From Luteimonas cucumeris (GTDB taxonomy: Bacteria; Pseudomonadota; Gammaproteobacteria; Xanthomonadales; Xanthomonadaceae), in NCBI RefSeq assembly GCF_007830035.1, contig NZ_VLKN01000009.1, positions 1-64,000 on the forward strand: a stretch of DNA of 64,000 nt. The letters are read 5' to 3'. The notes under the pieces are model-generated. The model searched no databases. It had not been told where the DNA came from and saw nothing but the letters and a program-made list of their open reading frames with translations. The position numbers and the translations under genes were made by a program. This document shows positions 1-8,582 of this stretch, one piece after another. Within the stretch, counting starts at the first letter, position 1, and each line of letters starts with the position of its first letter.

Positions 1-437
1 AGTGCAACGCCTGCCAAGCCGGCTTCGGGCCCTTTCTTTGGTTACTTTCTTTGGGCCAGCAAAGAAAGTGACCCGCACGCGGCAGCGGGCGGAACAGCCG
101 ACCCGCAGGGTCGGGAACTTGCATTGTCGCCGCCAACCGCTCTTCTGCTCTTTGCCGCCAACTGCAGAGCTTCCGCCCGCTGCCGCGTGCGGGTCACTTT
201 CTCTTTATGGGCCAAGAGGAAAGCCCTTTCCCGACAAAGATCCCGTTGCGGTTGGGTAGTTCTCGGAGATTTTCCGACTCGCCTTTTGCCTTCGGCAAAA
301 GCCCGGCCCGCGCCAGCGGCTCGCGCACCGGCTCACCCATGACCGCCGCCCTCCGGGTCTGTGACGTTGGTGACTGTTGCTTCGAGCAGTGAAAGCGTTT
401 GGCGTCGCTTGCCACCCGCCACGCGTAAAATGAGCGG
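1..437. repeat. Composite repeat region, no gene
   Basis: I see no credible gene in these 437 bases. The segment is built from repeat modules. A 30-bp perfect inverted repeat pairs 65-94 with 171-200. Inside it, 44-53 and 60-69 form a 10-bp hairpin. Modules at about 241-287 and 337-366 follow. The block 169-367 is closely matched, in the same internal order, by the minus strand of 32906-32723. The short reading frames here look like chance translations. The promoter of the gene at 438 must lie in or just after this block. Confidence 0.75.
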
Positions 438-1619
438 ATGAACGAGCCGCTGCCCACTGTCCGCCTGAAGAACGCCTGGCGTTCCAGCCATCCCTGGATC
501 TTCCAGAAACTGGTCGAGAAGCCGGTGCAGCGGCCCAAGCCGGGCAGCCTGGTCGATGTGGTCGGCTTGGACGGCGAATGGATCGGTCGCGGCTTCTACA
601 ACGGGCATTCGCGCATCGCGGTGCGCATTCTCGAGGCCAATCCCGGCACCGTGGTCGACGCCGGCTGGTTCGCGCGCAGGATCGGCGAGGCGGTCGCGCT
701 GCGTCGCGATGTACTGAAGCTCGACGAGGTGTCCGACGCCTGGCGTGTGGTGCACAGCGAGGGCGACGGTCTCAGCGGCCTGGTCGTGGATCGTTACAGC
801 GACCTGCTGGTGGTGGAATTCTTCAGCGCCGGGATGTTCCGCCATCGCGAGTGGATCTACGACGCGTTGCGGCAGCATTTCCCCGGCGCGCGCTTCTACA
901 GCTTCGCCGAGGAGCACGTGCAGAAGCAGGAAAGCTTCGACTACAAGCCGGTCTACAGCGGTGGCGGGTCGCCGACGCCGAGCATCATCAGCGAGCATGG
1001 CGTGAAGTTCCGCGCAGATCCAGCCGGCGCGCACAAGACCGGTTTCTTCGCCGACCAGCGCGAGAACCGGCAGTGGCTGTCGCAGCACGTTGCCGGCAAG
1101 CGCGTGCTTGACCTGTGCTGCAACACCGGCGGCTTCGGCGTCTACGCCAAGGTGCGTGGCGCGGAAGAAGTCGTTGGCGTGGACATCGACGAGGACGTGC
1201 TGGCCATCGCCAAGGGCAACGCGAAGTTGAACGATGTCCGCGTGCGCTTCGTGCAGGCCGACATCTTCCCGTGGCTGCGCGATGCCGGTAACGCCGGTGA
1301 CCTGTATGACGTGGTGATCCTCGATCCTGCCAAGATGACGCGCGACCGCGAACAGGTGATCCCGGCGCTGAAGAAATACCTCGACATGAACAAGCTGGCG
1401 CTGGGCGTGGTCAGGCCCGGCGGACTGTTCGCGACGTTCTCGTGCACCGGCCTTGTCAGCGAGGAACAGTTCCTCGACATGCTGCGTCGCGCTGCGTTCT
1501 ACGCCAACCGCACGATCCAGGTACTGAAGGTCGCCGGCGCCGGCGCCGACCATCCGTTCCTGGCCAACGTGCAGGAATCGCGCTATCTCAAGGCCGTGTT
1601 CTGCCGCGTCTTGGACTGA
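438..1619 (+). CDS. rlmI: RlmI-like 23S rRNA (cytosine-C5) methyltransferase
   Basis: Predicted SAM-dependent methyltransferase of 393 residues, close to the roughly 396 of E. coli RlmI, which methylates C1962 of 23S rRNA. An N-terminal PUA-like RNA-binding domain covers about residues 1-75 (it opens with KNAWRSSHPWIF). The Rossmann SAM-binding motif VLDLCCNTGGFG lies near residue 225. The acidic motif VVGVDIDE follows, then ILDPAK where relatives have a DPP-type catalytic loop. The FSCTG motif near residue 335 carries a conserved cysteine. Its stop overlaps the next start (ATGA-like, 1617-1621), so the two genes are probably cotranscribed. The family is secure; the exact target base is inferred. 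Confidence 0.88.
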   Translation: MNEPLPTVRLKNAWRSSHPWIFQKLVEKPVQRPKPGSLVDVVGLDGEWIGRGFYNGHSRIAVRILEANPGTVVDAGWFARRIGEAVALRRDVLKLDEVSDAWRVVHSEGDGLSGLVVDRYSDLLVVEFFSAGMFRHREWIYDALRQHFPGARFYSFAEEHVQKQESFDYKPVYSGGGSPTPSIISEHGVKFRADPAGAHKTGFFADQRENRQWLSQHVAGKRVLDLCCNTGGFGVYAKVRGAEEVVGVDIDEDVLAIAKGNAKLNDVRVRFVQADIFPWLRDAGNAGDLYDVVILDPAKMTRDREQVIPALKKYLDMNKLALGVVRPGGLFATFSCTGLVSEEQFLDMLRRAAFYANRTIQVLKVAGAGADHPFLANVQESRYLKAVFCRVLD

Positions 1620-2299
1620 TGCGAGCCGGCATGCCACCGCTGTTGTTCGCGGCCGTGCTGGCGATGGCCGGTGCTGCGGCGCGGCCGTTGCCGCCTGCCG
1701 CTGCGCAGGAATGGCAGCCGTTGTTCGACGGCCGCAGCACGCATGGCTGGCACAACGTCGGTCGCGACACGATCGATCCGCGCTGGCAGGCGATCGACGG
1801 CGAGCTGGTGCTGACCGCAGCCGGCGGCGGCGACATCGTCAGCGAAGGCACGTTCGCCGATTTCGAACTGGAACTGGAATGGCGGATCGCGCCCGGCGGC
1901 AACAGCGGCATCTTCTATCGCGCCGCCGATGCCGAGCCGGTGTGGCAATCCGCAGTCGAAATGCAGGTGCTGGACGATGCCGCGGCCGAGGACCGGCACG
2001 ACCCGAAGCACCGCGCCGGCAGCGTCTACGATCTGTACGCGCCGTTTGCGTCTGCGGTGAGGCCGGCGGGCGAATACAACCATGTGCGCATCGTGGCCCG
2101 CGGCGCAAAGGTGGAACACTGGCTCAACGGCGTGCAGGTGGCCCGTTACGACCTGGACAGCGACGACTGGAAGCGGCGCGTGGCGGCGAGCAAGTTCGCC
2201 GCCCATCCGGCCTTCGCGACTGCACGGCGTGGACATATCGCATTGCAGGATCACGGCGACACGGTGCGATTCCGCAATATCCGCATCAGGCCGCTTTAG
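1619..2299 (+). CDS. Secreted DUF1080 (3-keto-disaccharide hydrolase-like) protein
   Basis: 226 residues. I chose ATG 1619 because it overlaps the upstream stop and gives a clean signal peptide (MRAGMPPLLFAAVLAMAG...AAAQ). The mature part opens with EWQPLFDGRSTHGWHN and contains IAPGGNSGIFYR, both hallmarks of the DUF1080 concanavalin-like fold seen in carbohydrate-active proteins. The tail IALQDHGDTVRFRNIRIRPL is also typical. It is likely periplasmic. Substrate is unknown; family members include 3-keto-glycoside hydrolases, but many are uncharacterised. Confidence 0.85.
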   Translation: MRAGMPPLLFAAVLAMAGAAARPLPPAAAQEWQPLFDGRSTHGWHNVGRDTIDPRWQAIDGELVLTAAGGGDIVSEGTFADFELELEWRIAPGGNSGIFYRAADAEPVWQSAVEMQVLDDAAAEDRHDPKHRAGSVYDLYAPFASAVRPAGEYNHVRIVARGAKVEHWLNGVQVARYDLDSDDWKRRVAASKFAAHPAFATARRGHIALQDHGDTVRFRNIRIRPL

Positions 2300-2344
2300 C
2301 TTCTTTCCACATCCACTCGTCTTCGCGGCGGCAGTACGGAACGG

Positions 2345-2734
2345 TCACTCCGGTGTTTCGTTGCTGCGCACGTAGGCGCTGGCGCGTTCGGTTTCCAGCG
2401 GACGCACTTCGTAGAACAGGCCGTGGCGCAGGGTCGGGCTTTCCGAAAGCAACTTGGCGGCCTCTTCCAGCGAACGCGCGACCACGAACCAGTAGCCGCC
2501 GATGAGTTCCTTGGTCTCGCCGAACGGCCCGTCCATCAGCATGGACTTGCGCGATACCGTGGCGCCCGCGCGCTCCAGCCGGTGTCCGGTCTTGATCCGT
2601 CCCGCGGCGACATGCTCTTCCAGCCACGAGTAGAACCCGTCGATGGCCGACTGGATCGCCTCCGGCGATGCGTCCTTGTCCCATTGCCCACGCGACAACA
2701 CCAGGTAGTCGTGGGATTGATCGGTTGCGGTCAT
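2345..2734 (-). CDS. YciI-like (YCII) domain protein
   Basis: 129-residue cytosolic protein of the YCII-related, dimeric alpha/beta barrel type. Family marks are MDGPFGETKELIGGYW in the middle and SPTLRHGLFYEVRPLE near the C-terminus. Proteins with this DGPF segment are often encoded beside ECF sigma factors, but none is adjacent here. It is convergent with the DUF1080 gene. No enzymatic role can be assigned. Confidence 0.82.
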   Translation of the reverse strand: MTATDQSHDYLVLSRGQWDKDASPEAIQSAIDGFYSWLEEHVAAGRIKTGHRLERAGATVSRKSMLMDGPFGETKELIGGYWFVVARSLEEAAKLLSESPTLRHGLFYEVRPLETERASAYVRSNETPE

Positions 2735-2886
2735 GACGGTCCTGCTCCTGAAGTCGGCGCGATGGAGTTGCCGATATTACCCGCCCGCCCCGTCGCCCCG
2801 GTCTTCTCCTGCCCGCTGCGCGGAACGGATGGCAAGCGCGGCCTCCACGACTCACCTCCTGAGACCCGCCTCGCTACACTGGCGCC

Positions 2887-4233
2887 ATGAATCCCGGAAC
2901 GCTGCTGATCCTGCTGCTGGTGGCGGTCGCCATCGCCATCGTATTGCTGGTCCTGTTGCTGCTGCGCAAGCCGGAGCAGGCGCTGGAGCGCGCCCTGCGC
3001 GAGGAGCAGCGCGAGGGTCGCGGCGAATTGCGCCAGCAACTCGACAGCCTGTCGCTGGCGCAGGAACAGCGCATCGAAGGCTTCGGCAGCCGGCTCAACG
3101 ACATGGCCGTGCGCACCGACCAGCGCCTGGACGTGCTGCGCGAGGCGCTGACCGAAGACGCACGCAAGGCGCGCAGCGACAGCTCCGAGCAGCAGAAGCG
3201 CTTCGAGGATGCGTTGGGCCAGCGCCTGGCCGAACTGACCCAGCGCAACGAGCTACGCATCGGCGAGATGCGCGCGACGCTGGAACAGAAACTGCGCGAA
3301 CTGCAGACCGACAACGCGGCCCGGCTCGAACAGATGCGCGCCACGGTCGACGAGAAGCTGCAGACCACGCTTGAAACGCGCCTGGGCGCGTCGTTCAAGC
3401 TGGTGTCCGAGCGCCTGGAACAGGTCCAGCGCGGCCTCGGCGAGATGCAGCAGCTGGCCGCCGGCGTCGGCGACCTCAAGCGCGTGCTGACCAACGTCAA
3501 GACCCGCGGCACCTTCGGCGAAGTGCAGCTCGGCGCGTTGCTGGAGCAGGTGCTGACGATCGAGCAGTACGACACCAACTACGCCACGGTGCCTGGCAGC
3601 AGCGAGCGCGTCGAGTACGCAGTGAAGCTTCCCGGCGTCCAGGCCGGACAGCCGATCCGGCTGCCGATCGACGCCAAATTTCCGCGCGAGGATTACGAAC
3701 GGCTGATGGATGCGCAGGACCGCGTCGACGTCGAAGCCGTTGCGGCAGCATCGGCGGCTCTGGAACGGCAGGTGCGCCTTGAGGCCAGGCGCATTCGTGA
3801 CAAGTACATCGCGCCGCCGCACACCACCGACTTCGCATTGCTGTTCCTGCCCACCGAAGGCCTGTATGCGGAAGTGCTGCGGCGCCCGGGCCTGTTCGAC
3901 AGCCTGCAGCGCGAGTGCCGGGTCACCCTGGTCGGGCCGACCACGTTGCTGGCGCTGCTCAACAGCCTGCAGATGGGTTTTCGCACGCTGGCGATCGAGC
4001 AGCGTTCCAGCGAGGTCTGGCAGCTGCTCGGCGCGGTCAAGGCCGAGTTCGGCAAGTTCGCCGGCGTGCTGGAGAAGACGCATACGCAGCTGGAAACGGT
4101 GCAGAACAGCATCAAGGCCGCCGGTGTTCGCACGCGCGCGATCGAACGCCAGCTCAAAAGTGTGGAAACGCTGCCCGGCGCCGAAACGCAGCGGCTGTTG
4201 GGAGATACGGAGCGTAGCGACGAGGCGGAATAG
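2887..4233 (+). CDS. rmuC: DNA recombination protein RmuC
   Basis: 448 residues. One N-terminal membrane segment (LLILLLVAVAIAIVLLVLLL) is followed by a long Arg/Glu/Gln-rich coiled coil to about residue 190. The RmuC nuclease-like domain then follows, with GTFGEVQLGALLEQ, LPIDAKFPREDY and FLPTEGLYAEVLRR. RmuC limits inversions and other rearrangements at short inverted repeats and is thought to act on DNA secondary structures. That fits a genome rich in inverted repeats, although this link is inference. The gene stands alone, convergent with mlaA. Confidence 0.95.
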   Translation: MNPGTLLILLLVAVAIAIVLLVLLLLRKPEQALERALREEQREGRGELRQQLDSLSLAQEQRIEGFGSRLNDMAVRTDQRLDVLREALTEDARKARSDSSEQQKRFEDALGQRLAELTQRNELRIGEMRATLEQKLRELQTDNAARLEQMRATVDEKLQTTLETRLGASFKLVSERLEQVQRGLGEMQQLAAGVGDLKRVLTNVKTRGTFGEVQLGALLEQVLTIEQYDTNYATVPGSSERVEYAVKLPGVQAGQPIRLPIDAKFPREDYERLMDAQDRVDVEAVAAASAALERQVRLEARRIRDKYIAPPHTTDFALLFLPTEGLYAEVLRRPGLFDSLQRECRVTLVGPTTLLALLNSLQMGFRTLAIEQRSSEVWQLLGAVKAEFGKFAGVLEKTHTQLETVQNSIKAAGVRTRAIERQLKSVETLPGAETQRLLGDTERSDEAE

Positions 4234-4292
4234 CGGCGGCGCAGCCAGGTCACGCGGCCGCATGGCGACCATCAACAGCCTGCCATGCCACG

Positions 4293-5267
4293 TCAGTTGA
4301 TATCGAACCCCGTATCGGTCGGCATGATCGGCATCGCGTCCGCCGGCACCGTCGGATTGTTTTCCTCTTCGCGCAGGTAGTCGGGCAGGTCGGACTGCTT
4401 TTCGGCGTCGCGGTCGCCGTGGATCTGGTAGTTGCGTCGCTGCGACCAGCCATCGCGGAACAACGCGTACTCGTCGCTGGCGCCTTCGCGCAGGCTGTCC
4501 AGCGGCAGCAATTGCGCGCGCACGTCGACCAGCTGCGCGCCCTGGGTGAAGACGCGCACCTTGTCTTCCTCGATCGTGCGGATCGGCGACAGCGGCGCGT
4601 CGCCGAGCATGCCGAAGGTGTCGCGCACGGTGCGCGGGCCGAACAGCGGCAGTTCAACGTAACGCGACCGCTTCCAGCCCCATACGCCGAGCGTCTGTCC
4701 GAAGTCCTCGCTCTTGTTCGGGATCTTCGCGTCGCTGGCCGGATCGAAGATGCCGCCGATCCCCAGCGTGGAATTCATCACGAACCGGCCCAGCGACTGC
4801 GCGGCCTGCTTCGGCTTGCCCTGCAGCAGCGCATTCACCGCGCTGACCGGCTGCCCGAGGTTGTTGAAGAAATTGCTGACCCCGAGCCGTACCGGACGCG
4901 GCACCGCCGCCACGTAGGCCTTGGCCAGGGGCTTGGCGACCGTCCTGTCGACCTGGTTGTTGAAGGCGTGCATGCGTCGGTTGTACCGCTCCCACGGATC
5001 GTAGGGCGCGGAGGTCTCCACGCCCGGCGGCAGGGTCGGATCGGCGACCGGATCGTATTGGGAGGCGCCATAGAGCGCGTTGAAATCCTGCTCGGCCTGC
5101 GTCGGTGCGTCCGTCTGCGCGGGCGGCTGCAGTGGCGCAGGCGCGATCTCCTGCGTCGGCGCGGCATCGGCTGCGGCCGGCGCGGACTCGGGCGCGGTCT
5201 GTGCCCACGCGTTGTCGCACAGGACCAGGGCGATCGACAACGCCAGCGAATTAATTAATGGACGCAT
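4293..5267 (-). CDS. mlaA: Phospholipid-binding lipoprotein MlaA (VacJ)
   Basis: 324 residues, last gene of the mla operon. MlaA sits in the outer membrane and removes mislocalised phospholipid from the outer leaflet, passing it to MlaC. The N-terminal hydrophobic stretch ends in LVLC, an imperfect lipobox, so lipidation is probable rather than certain. An Ala/Pro/Gln-rich linker (about residues 20-70) precedes the MlaA domain, which starts near YDPWERYNRRMHAFN and includes RPVRLGVSNFFNNLGQP. The acidic C-terminal tail (EEENNPTVPAD) is longer than in E. coli. A gap of 51 nt separates it from mlaB, and a TATACT box lies just upstream. Confidence 0.93.
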   Translation of the reverse strand: MRPLINSLALSIALVLCDNAWAQTAPESAPAAADAAPTQEIAPAPLQPPAQTDAPTQAEQDFNALYGASQYDPVADPTLPPGVETSAPYDPWERYNRRMHAFNNQVDRTVAKPLAKAYVAAVPRPVRLGVSNFFNNLGQPVSAVNALLQGKPKQAAQSLGRFVMNSTLGIGGIFDPASDAKIPNKSEDFGQTLGVWGWKRSRYVELPLFGPRTVRDTFGMLGDAPLSPIRTIEEDKVRVFTQGAQLVDVRAQLLPLDSLREGASDEYALFRDGWSQRRNYQIHGDRDAEKQSDLPDYLREEENNPTVPADAMPIMPTDTGFDIN

Positions 5268-5279
5268 GGGTTCAGTATA
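5268..5279 (-). promoter_or_regulatory. Possible -10 element directly before mlaA
   Basis: On the minus strand TATACT (5279-5274) is followed by GAACCC and then the mlaA ATG, so transcription from it would begin at or near the start codon. No Shine-Dalgarno sequence is visible in the gap and no good -35 box is seen. This could be a weak internal promoter giving a leaderless message, or chance. Confidence 0.25.
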
Positions 5280-5318
5280 GCTGAGCCGAAGGTGCGGCCG
5301 CGCGGGCGGCCGGCGCGA

Positions 5319-5609
5319 TCAGGCGTCGAAGGCCAGTGGCGGCGACAGCCGGTACGCGGCGCGCAGTTCTGCCAGCCCCGGCGGATCGCCATCCAGCGGC
5401 AGCACATGGCCGCCACGCGCCGCCAGTTCGGCCAGCAAGGCCAGTCCGGCGCTGTCGATATGGCGCACCGCACGCAGGTCGAACCGGCGCGCCTGGCCGA
5501 GCGCGGCCAGCGCCTGCGGCCACAGCGCCGCCACCGCGGCGCGGTCGAGCGCGCCGGTGAATACCAGCGCGCCGCCGTCGAGACGCACGCTGGCGTCAGT
5601 TGGCGGCAT
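5319..5609 (-). CDS. mlaB: STAS-domain protein MlaB
   Basis: 96-residue cytosolic STAS protein. In the Mla ABC transporter MlaB binds MlaF and is needed for complex stability and ATPase activity. The STAS core FDLRAVRHIDSAGLALLAEL contains the conserved DSAGL segment. The start overlaps the end of mlaC by 14 nt, which indicates translational coupling. Sequence divergence is high, as is normal for MlaB, so position in the operon is part of the evidence. Confidence 0.9.
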   Translation of the reverse strand: MPPTDASVRLDGGALVFTGALDRAAVAALWPQALAALGQARRFDLRAVRHIDSAGLALLAELAARGGHVLPLDGDPPGLAELRAAYRLSPPLAFDA

Positions 5610-6243
5610 CGGCCTGCATGCTGCCGGCCTTAAGCTCGGCGGCGACCTGGGCGATCGACTTCTGCGACAGCGGCGTGTCGAACTGGGTGCGGAAGGTCTG
5701 CACGTAGGACACGCCTTCGACCATCACGTCGAACACCTTCCATTGGCCGCCGACCTGGCGCATCAGGTAATCGACCGGAATGGGTTCTCCGCCGGCGCGC
5801 AGGAATTCGCTGGACACGCGCACGCCACGACCACCGGGCAGCGCCGATTCCGACTTCACCCGCACCTTGAGCTGGGTGTTGAAGTCCAGCAGCGAGGCGC
5901 CGTAGCGCTGCATCAGGTTTTCGGCCAGCGCATCGGAGAACAGCTTGACGTCGGCTTCGGACGCGCCGCGGCCATGGCGGCCCAGCACCAGCCGGCCGGA
6001 ATAGTCGCGGTCGAACATCTGGTTGAACTCGCTGGTCATGAACTGGCGCAGCGCGACGCGGTCCTTGGTGAACTCTTCGCGCCGGTTCTCCAGCGTGGTC
6101 AGGATGCGCGTGCTGTTGCTCAGCACGATCTGGCTCGGCGTGTTCTGGCGCGCGGCGGGCGTGGCCTGCTGCGCGTGCGCGGCAATGGGCGCGATGGCCG
6201 CCACCGCGGCCGCGATCAGGATCGAAAGAAGGGTCTGCTTCAT
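5596..6243 (-). CDS. mlaC: Periplasmic phospholipid carrier MlaC
   Basis: 215 residues with a signal peptide (MKQTLLSILIAAAVAAIAP...AHAQ). MlaC ferries phospholipid between MlaA at the outer membrane and MlaD in the inner-membrane complex. Family features seen are DFNTQLKVRVKSES, PIPVDYLMRQVGGQWKVFDV and the closing VSYVQTFRTQFDTPL. It overlaps mlaD by 4 nt (ATGA) and mlaB by 14 nt, so mlaDCB are tightly coupled. Confidence 0.94.
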   Translation of the reverse strand: MKQTLLSILIAAAVAAIAPIAAHAQQATPAARQNTPSQIVLSNSTRILTTLENRREEFTKDRVALRQFMTSEFNQMFDRDYSGRLVLGRHGRGASEADVKLFSDALAENLMQRYGASLLDFNTQLKVRVKSESALPGGRGVRVSSEFLRAGGEPIPVDYLMRQVGGQWKVFDVMVEGVSYVQTFRTQFDTPLSQKSIAQVAAELKAGSMQADAAN

Positions 6244-6782
6244 GGAGTCTCTTCCGTAGGAGTTTGCTGGGGAGCAGGAGCTGCATCGGAACCGTCGGTC
6301 GCGGCCGGCGTCGATCCGCCCGCACCACCGCCGAACATGTACTTGCCGACCAGTTGCATCAGGTCGACCGCGGACTGGGTGAAGGCGATCTCGTCGCCGG
6401 GCTTCAGGACCTCCACATCACCGCCGGGCTGCAGGCCGATGAAACTTTCGCCGAGCAGTCCGCTGGTGAAGATGCCGGCCGAGGTGTCGGCGGGCAGGTC
6501 CTTGTAGCGCTGGTCGATGTCGAGAGTGACGATGGAGTCGAATTTGACCGGATCAAGCTGAATCTGACCCACACTGCCGATGGTCACGCCGCCGATCTTC
6601 ACCGGCGCCGACGGCCGCAGCTGGCCGATGCTGCCGAAACGCGCTTTCAGTGGATAGGTGTCGGCGCCGCCGAAGCCGAACTTGCCGTTGGTCGAGGCGA
6701 TCGCCAGCACCAGCAGCGAGGCCAGCGCCAGCAGCAGGAAGGCGCCGACCGCGAATTCGAGACGTGGACCACGGATGGCCAT
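6240..6782 (-). CDS. mlaD: MCE-domain lipid transport protein MlaD
   Basis: 180 residues. A single N-terminal membrane anchor (FAVGAFLLLALASLLVLAIA) is followed by the MCE domain with YPLKARFGSIGQLRPSAPVKIGG and GLLGESFIGLQPGG. MlaD forms the hexameric periplasmic ring of the MlaFEDB transporter. The ATG is preceded by AAGGA about 9 nt upstream. Unlike its neighbours it is separated from the previous gene, mlaE, by 118 nt containing a strong hairpin. Confidence 0.95.
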   Translation of the reverse strand: MAIRGPRLEFAVGAFLLLALASLLVLAIASTNGKFGFGGADTYPLKARFGSIGQLRPSAPVKIGGVTIGSVGQIQLDPVKFDSIVTLDIDQRYKDLPADTSAGIFTSGLLGESFIGLQPGGDVEVLKPGDEIAFTQSAVDLMQLVGKYMFGGGAGGSTPAATDGSDAAPAPQQTPTEETP

Positions 6783-6817
6783 GGGGTAATCCTTGCAACG
6801 GGTGAATTGGGAACTCG

Positions 6818-6900
6818 GGGGCTGGGATCTGGGATCTGGGGACTAAGAGCTGGTCGAACCGCTTCTGCTTTTCAGTCCCCAGATCCCAGATCCCAGCCCC
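6818..6900 (-). repeat. 27-bp perfect inverted repeat inside the mla operon
   Basis: 6818-6844 and 6874-6900 are exact reverse complements (27 of 27) around a 29-nt loop. Each arm contains a tandem GGGATCT repeat. The hairpin begins at the base after the mlaE stop codon and ends 35 nt before mlaD, so it would form in the mla mRNA. There is no T-run, so it is not a standard intrinsic terminator. It may be a REP-like element that stabilises or attenuates the transcript. Confidence 0.9.
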
Positions 6901-7650
6901 TCATCTAAACAACAAAGCGGAAAGTACGAAATTGAACATCAGCACCAGCAGCGATGCGTTGACCACCGCGCGCGTGGTGGCCACCGACGTGCCCTCGATG
7001 GTCGGCTCGGAATGGAAGCCGACATACGACGCGACCAGCGCCGCGGTGCCGCCGAACACCGCCGCCTTGAGGAAGGCGATGCAGTAGTCCTTCGAGAAAT
7101 CGACGCTGTCCTTCAGCGTCTGCCAGAACGTGCCGGCATCCACGCCGATCACGTGCACGGCCTCGAAGTAACCGGCGCTGATCGCCAGGCTGATGAAGAA
7201 TGCGGTCAGCAACGGCACGCAGATAACGGCGGCCCAGAAGCGCGGCGCCACCGCCTTGGCGATCGGATCGATCGCCATCAGCCCGAGCGCGGTGATCTGG
7301 TCGGTGGCGCGCATGAGCCCGAGTTCGGCGGCGATCGACGAGCCGGCGCGACCGACGAACAGCAGCGCGGTCAGCACTGGCCCCAGTTCGCGGTACAGGC
7401 CCAGGCCCAGCAGCACGCTGACCTGGCTGGTGGCGCCGTAGGTTTCCAGCGCGCGGTAGCCCAGCAACGTCACCGACAGGCCGACGAAGGCGCCGCCGGC
7501 GGCGACGATGGGCAGGCTGCGCGCGCCGATCTTGTAGATCTCGCGGACCAGTTCGCGCCAGAAGTCGCGGGTCGGCGCCGAGGCGCGCAGCACCGACAAC
7601 GAGAACAGGCCGGCCTGGCCGAGCGAGCGCACCGATGCGACGAAACTCAT
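6901..7650 (-). CDS. mlaE: Mla ABC transporter permease MlaE
   Basis: 249-residue inner-membrane permease of the MlaE/YrbE family. It has several hydrophobic helices and the family signature GPVLTALLFVGRAGSSIAAE, followed by ATDQITALGLMAIDPI, the segment that couples to the ATPase. With MlaD, MlaF and MlaB it moves phospholipid between the periplasmic carrier and the inner membrane. Its start overlaps the mlaF stop by 4 nt. Confidence 0.95.
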   Translation of the reverse strand: MSFVASVRSLGQAGLFSLSVLRASAPTRDFWRELVREIYKIGARSLPIVAAGGAFVGLSVTLLGYRALETYGATSQVSVLLGLGLYRELGPVLTALLFVGRAGSSIAAELGLMRATDQITALGLMAIDPIAKAVAPRFWAAVICVPLLTAFFISLAISAGYFEAVHVIGVDAGTFWQTLKDSVDFSKDYCIAFLKAAVFGGTAALVASYVGFHSEPTIEGTSVATTRAVVNASLLVLMFNFVLSALLFR

Positions 7651-8438
7651 GCCGCGCTCCCCGCCATTGCACCAGCGCTGTCGAACGCGATCGGCCCATC
7701 CGGTTCGCCATTGAGGAACTGCTTCACCAGCGGATCCGTGCTGGCCTGCAGCTGTGCCGGCGTGCCGGAGAACACGATGCCGCCATTGGCGATCACCACC
7801 GCGTGGTCGGCCACCGGCATGGTTTCATGGACGTGGTGGGTGACGATGATGCTGGTCAGGCCGAGGGTGTCGTTGAGACGCTTGATCAGGCTCATGATCA
7901 CGCCCGAGGCGATCGGATCCAGGCCGGTCAGCGGTTCGTCGTAGATCATCAGCGGCGGATCCAGTGCCAGCGCCCGCGCCAGCGCGACGCGGCGCGCCAT
8001 GCCGCCGGACAGTTCGCGTGGAAACAGCTCGGCGGCCGCGCGCAGGCCGACCGCATGCAGCTTCATCGCCACCAGCCGCGCGATCACCGGCTTCGGCAGC
8101 TGCGTATGCGCCTGCAGCGGCAACGCCACATTCTCGGCCACGGTCAGGTCGGTGAGCAGGCCGTTGCCCTGCAGCAGTACGCCAACGCTCTTGCGCATTT
8201 CCAGCAGCGCGTGCTTGGCCTGCGGCACCGGCTGGCCGAATACCTCGACGCGGCCACCGGCAGGCACCAGTTCGCCGGTCAGCGCCGCCAGCAGCGTCGA
8301 CTTGCCGCTGCCGCTGGGTCCCAGCACCGCGGTGATGCTGCCGCGCGGCACGTCCAGTGACACGTCGCGCAGCACCGCGCGGCCGCCGCGGTGCAGGCGG
8401 ACATCGGTCAGGCGGACGGCGTTCGGCGTTGGATCCAT
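7647..8438 (-). CDS. mlaF: Mla ABC transporter ATPase MlaF
   Basis: 263 residues from the ATG at 8438 (MDPTPNAVRLTDV); a longer frame runs upstream to 8534 but its first 32 residues do not resemble the family. Walker A GPSGSGKSTLL, ABC signature LSGGMARRVALARAL and Walker B LMIYDEPLTGLDP are intact, as is the switch histidine in IIVTHHVHE. First gene of mlaFEDCBA; its promoter lies in the 144-bp gap shared with recC. Confidence 0.95.
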   Translation of the reverse strand: MDPTPNAVRLTDVRLHRGGRAVLRDVSLDVPRGSITAVLGPSGSGKSTLLAALTGELVPAGGRVEVFGQPVPQAKHALLEMRKSVGVLLQGNGLLTDLTVAENVALPLQAHTQLPKPVIARLVAMKLHAVGLRAAAELFPRELSGGMARRVALARALALDPPLMIYDEPLTGLDPIASGVIMSLIKRLNDTLGLTSIIVTHHVHETMPVADHAVVIANGGIVFSGTPAQLQASTDPLVKQFLNGEPDGPIAFDSAGAMAGSAA

Positions 8439-8582
8439 GCGGGACAAGTGGGCGCTCAGCGAAAAACCTGCAAAGTTTGGGCAACGGCGCCTGAACGACG
8501 TGGGAGTAGCGCATCGTCCCTCAACGGCGCGCATCGATGTCCGGGTCTCGGCGATTGCGACACCGCTGCGGCATCATGCCGC

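Noticed and set aside
1-437. Short plus-strand frames at the left edge as genes
   Set aside because: They lie entirely within repeat modules also found between gltB and gltD, and no protein family is recognisable.
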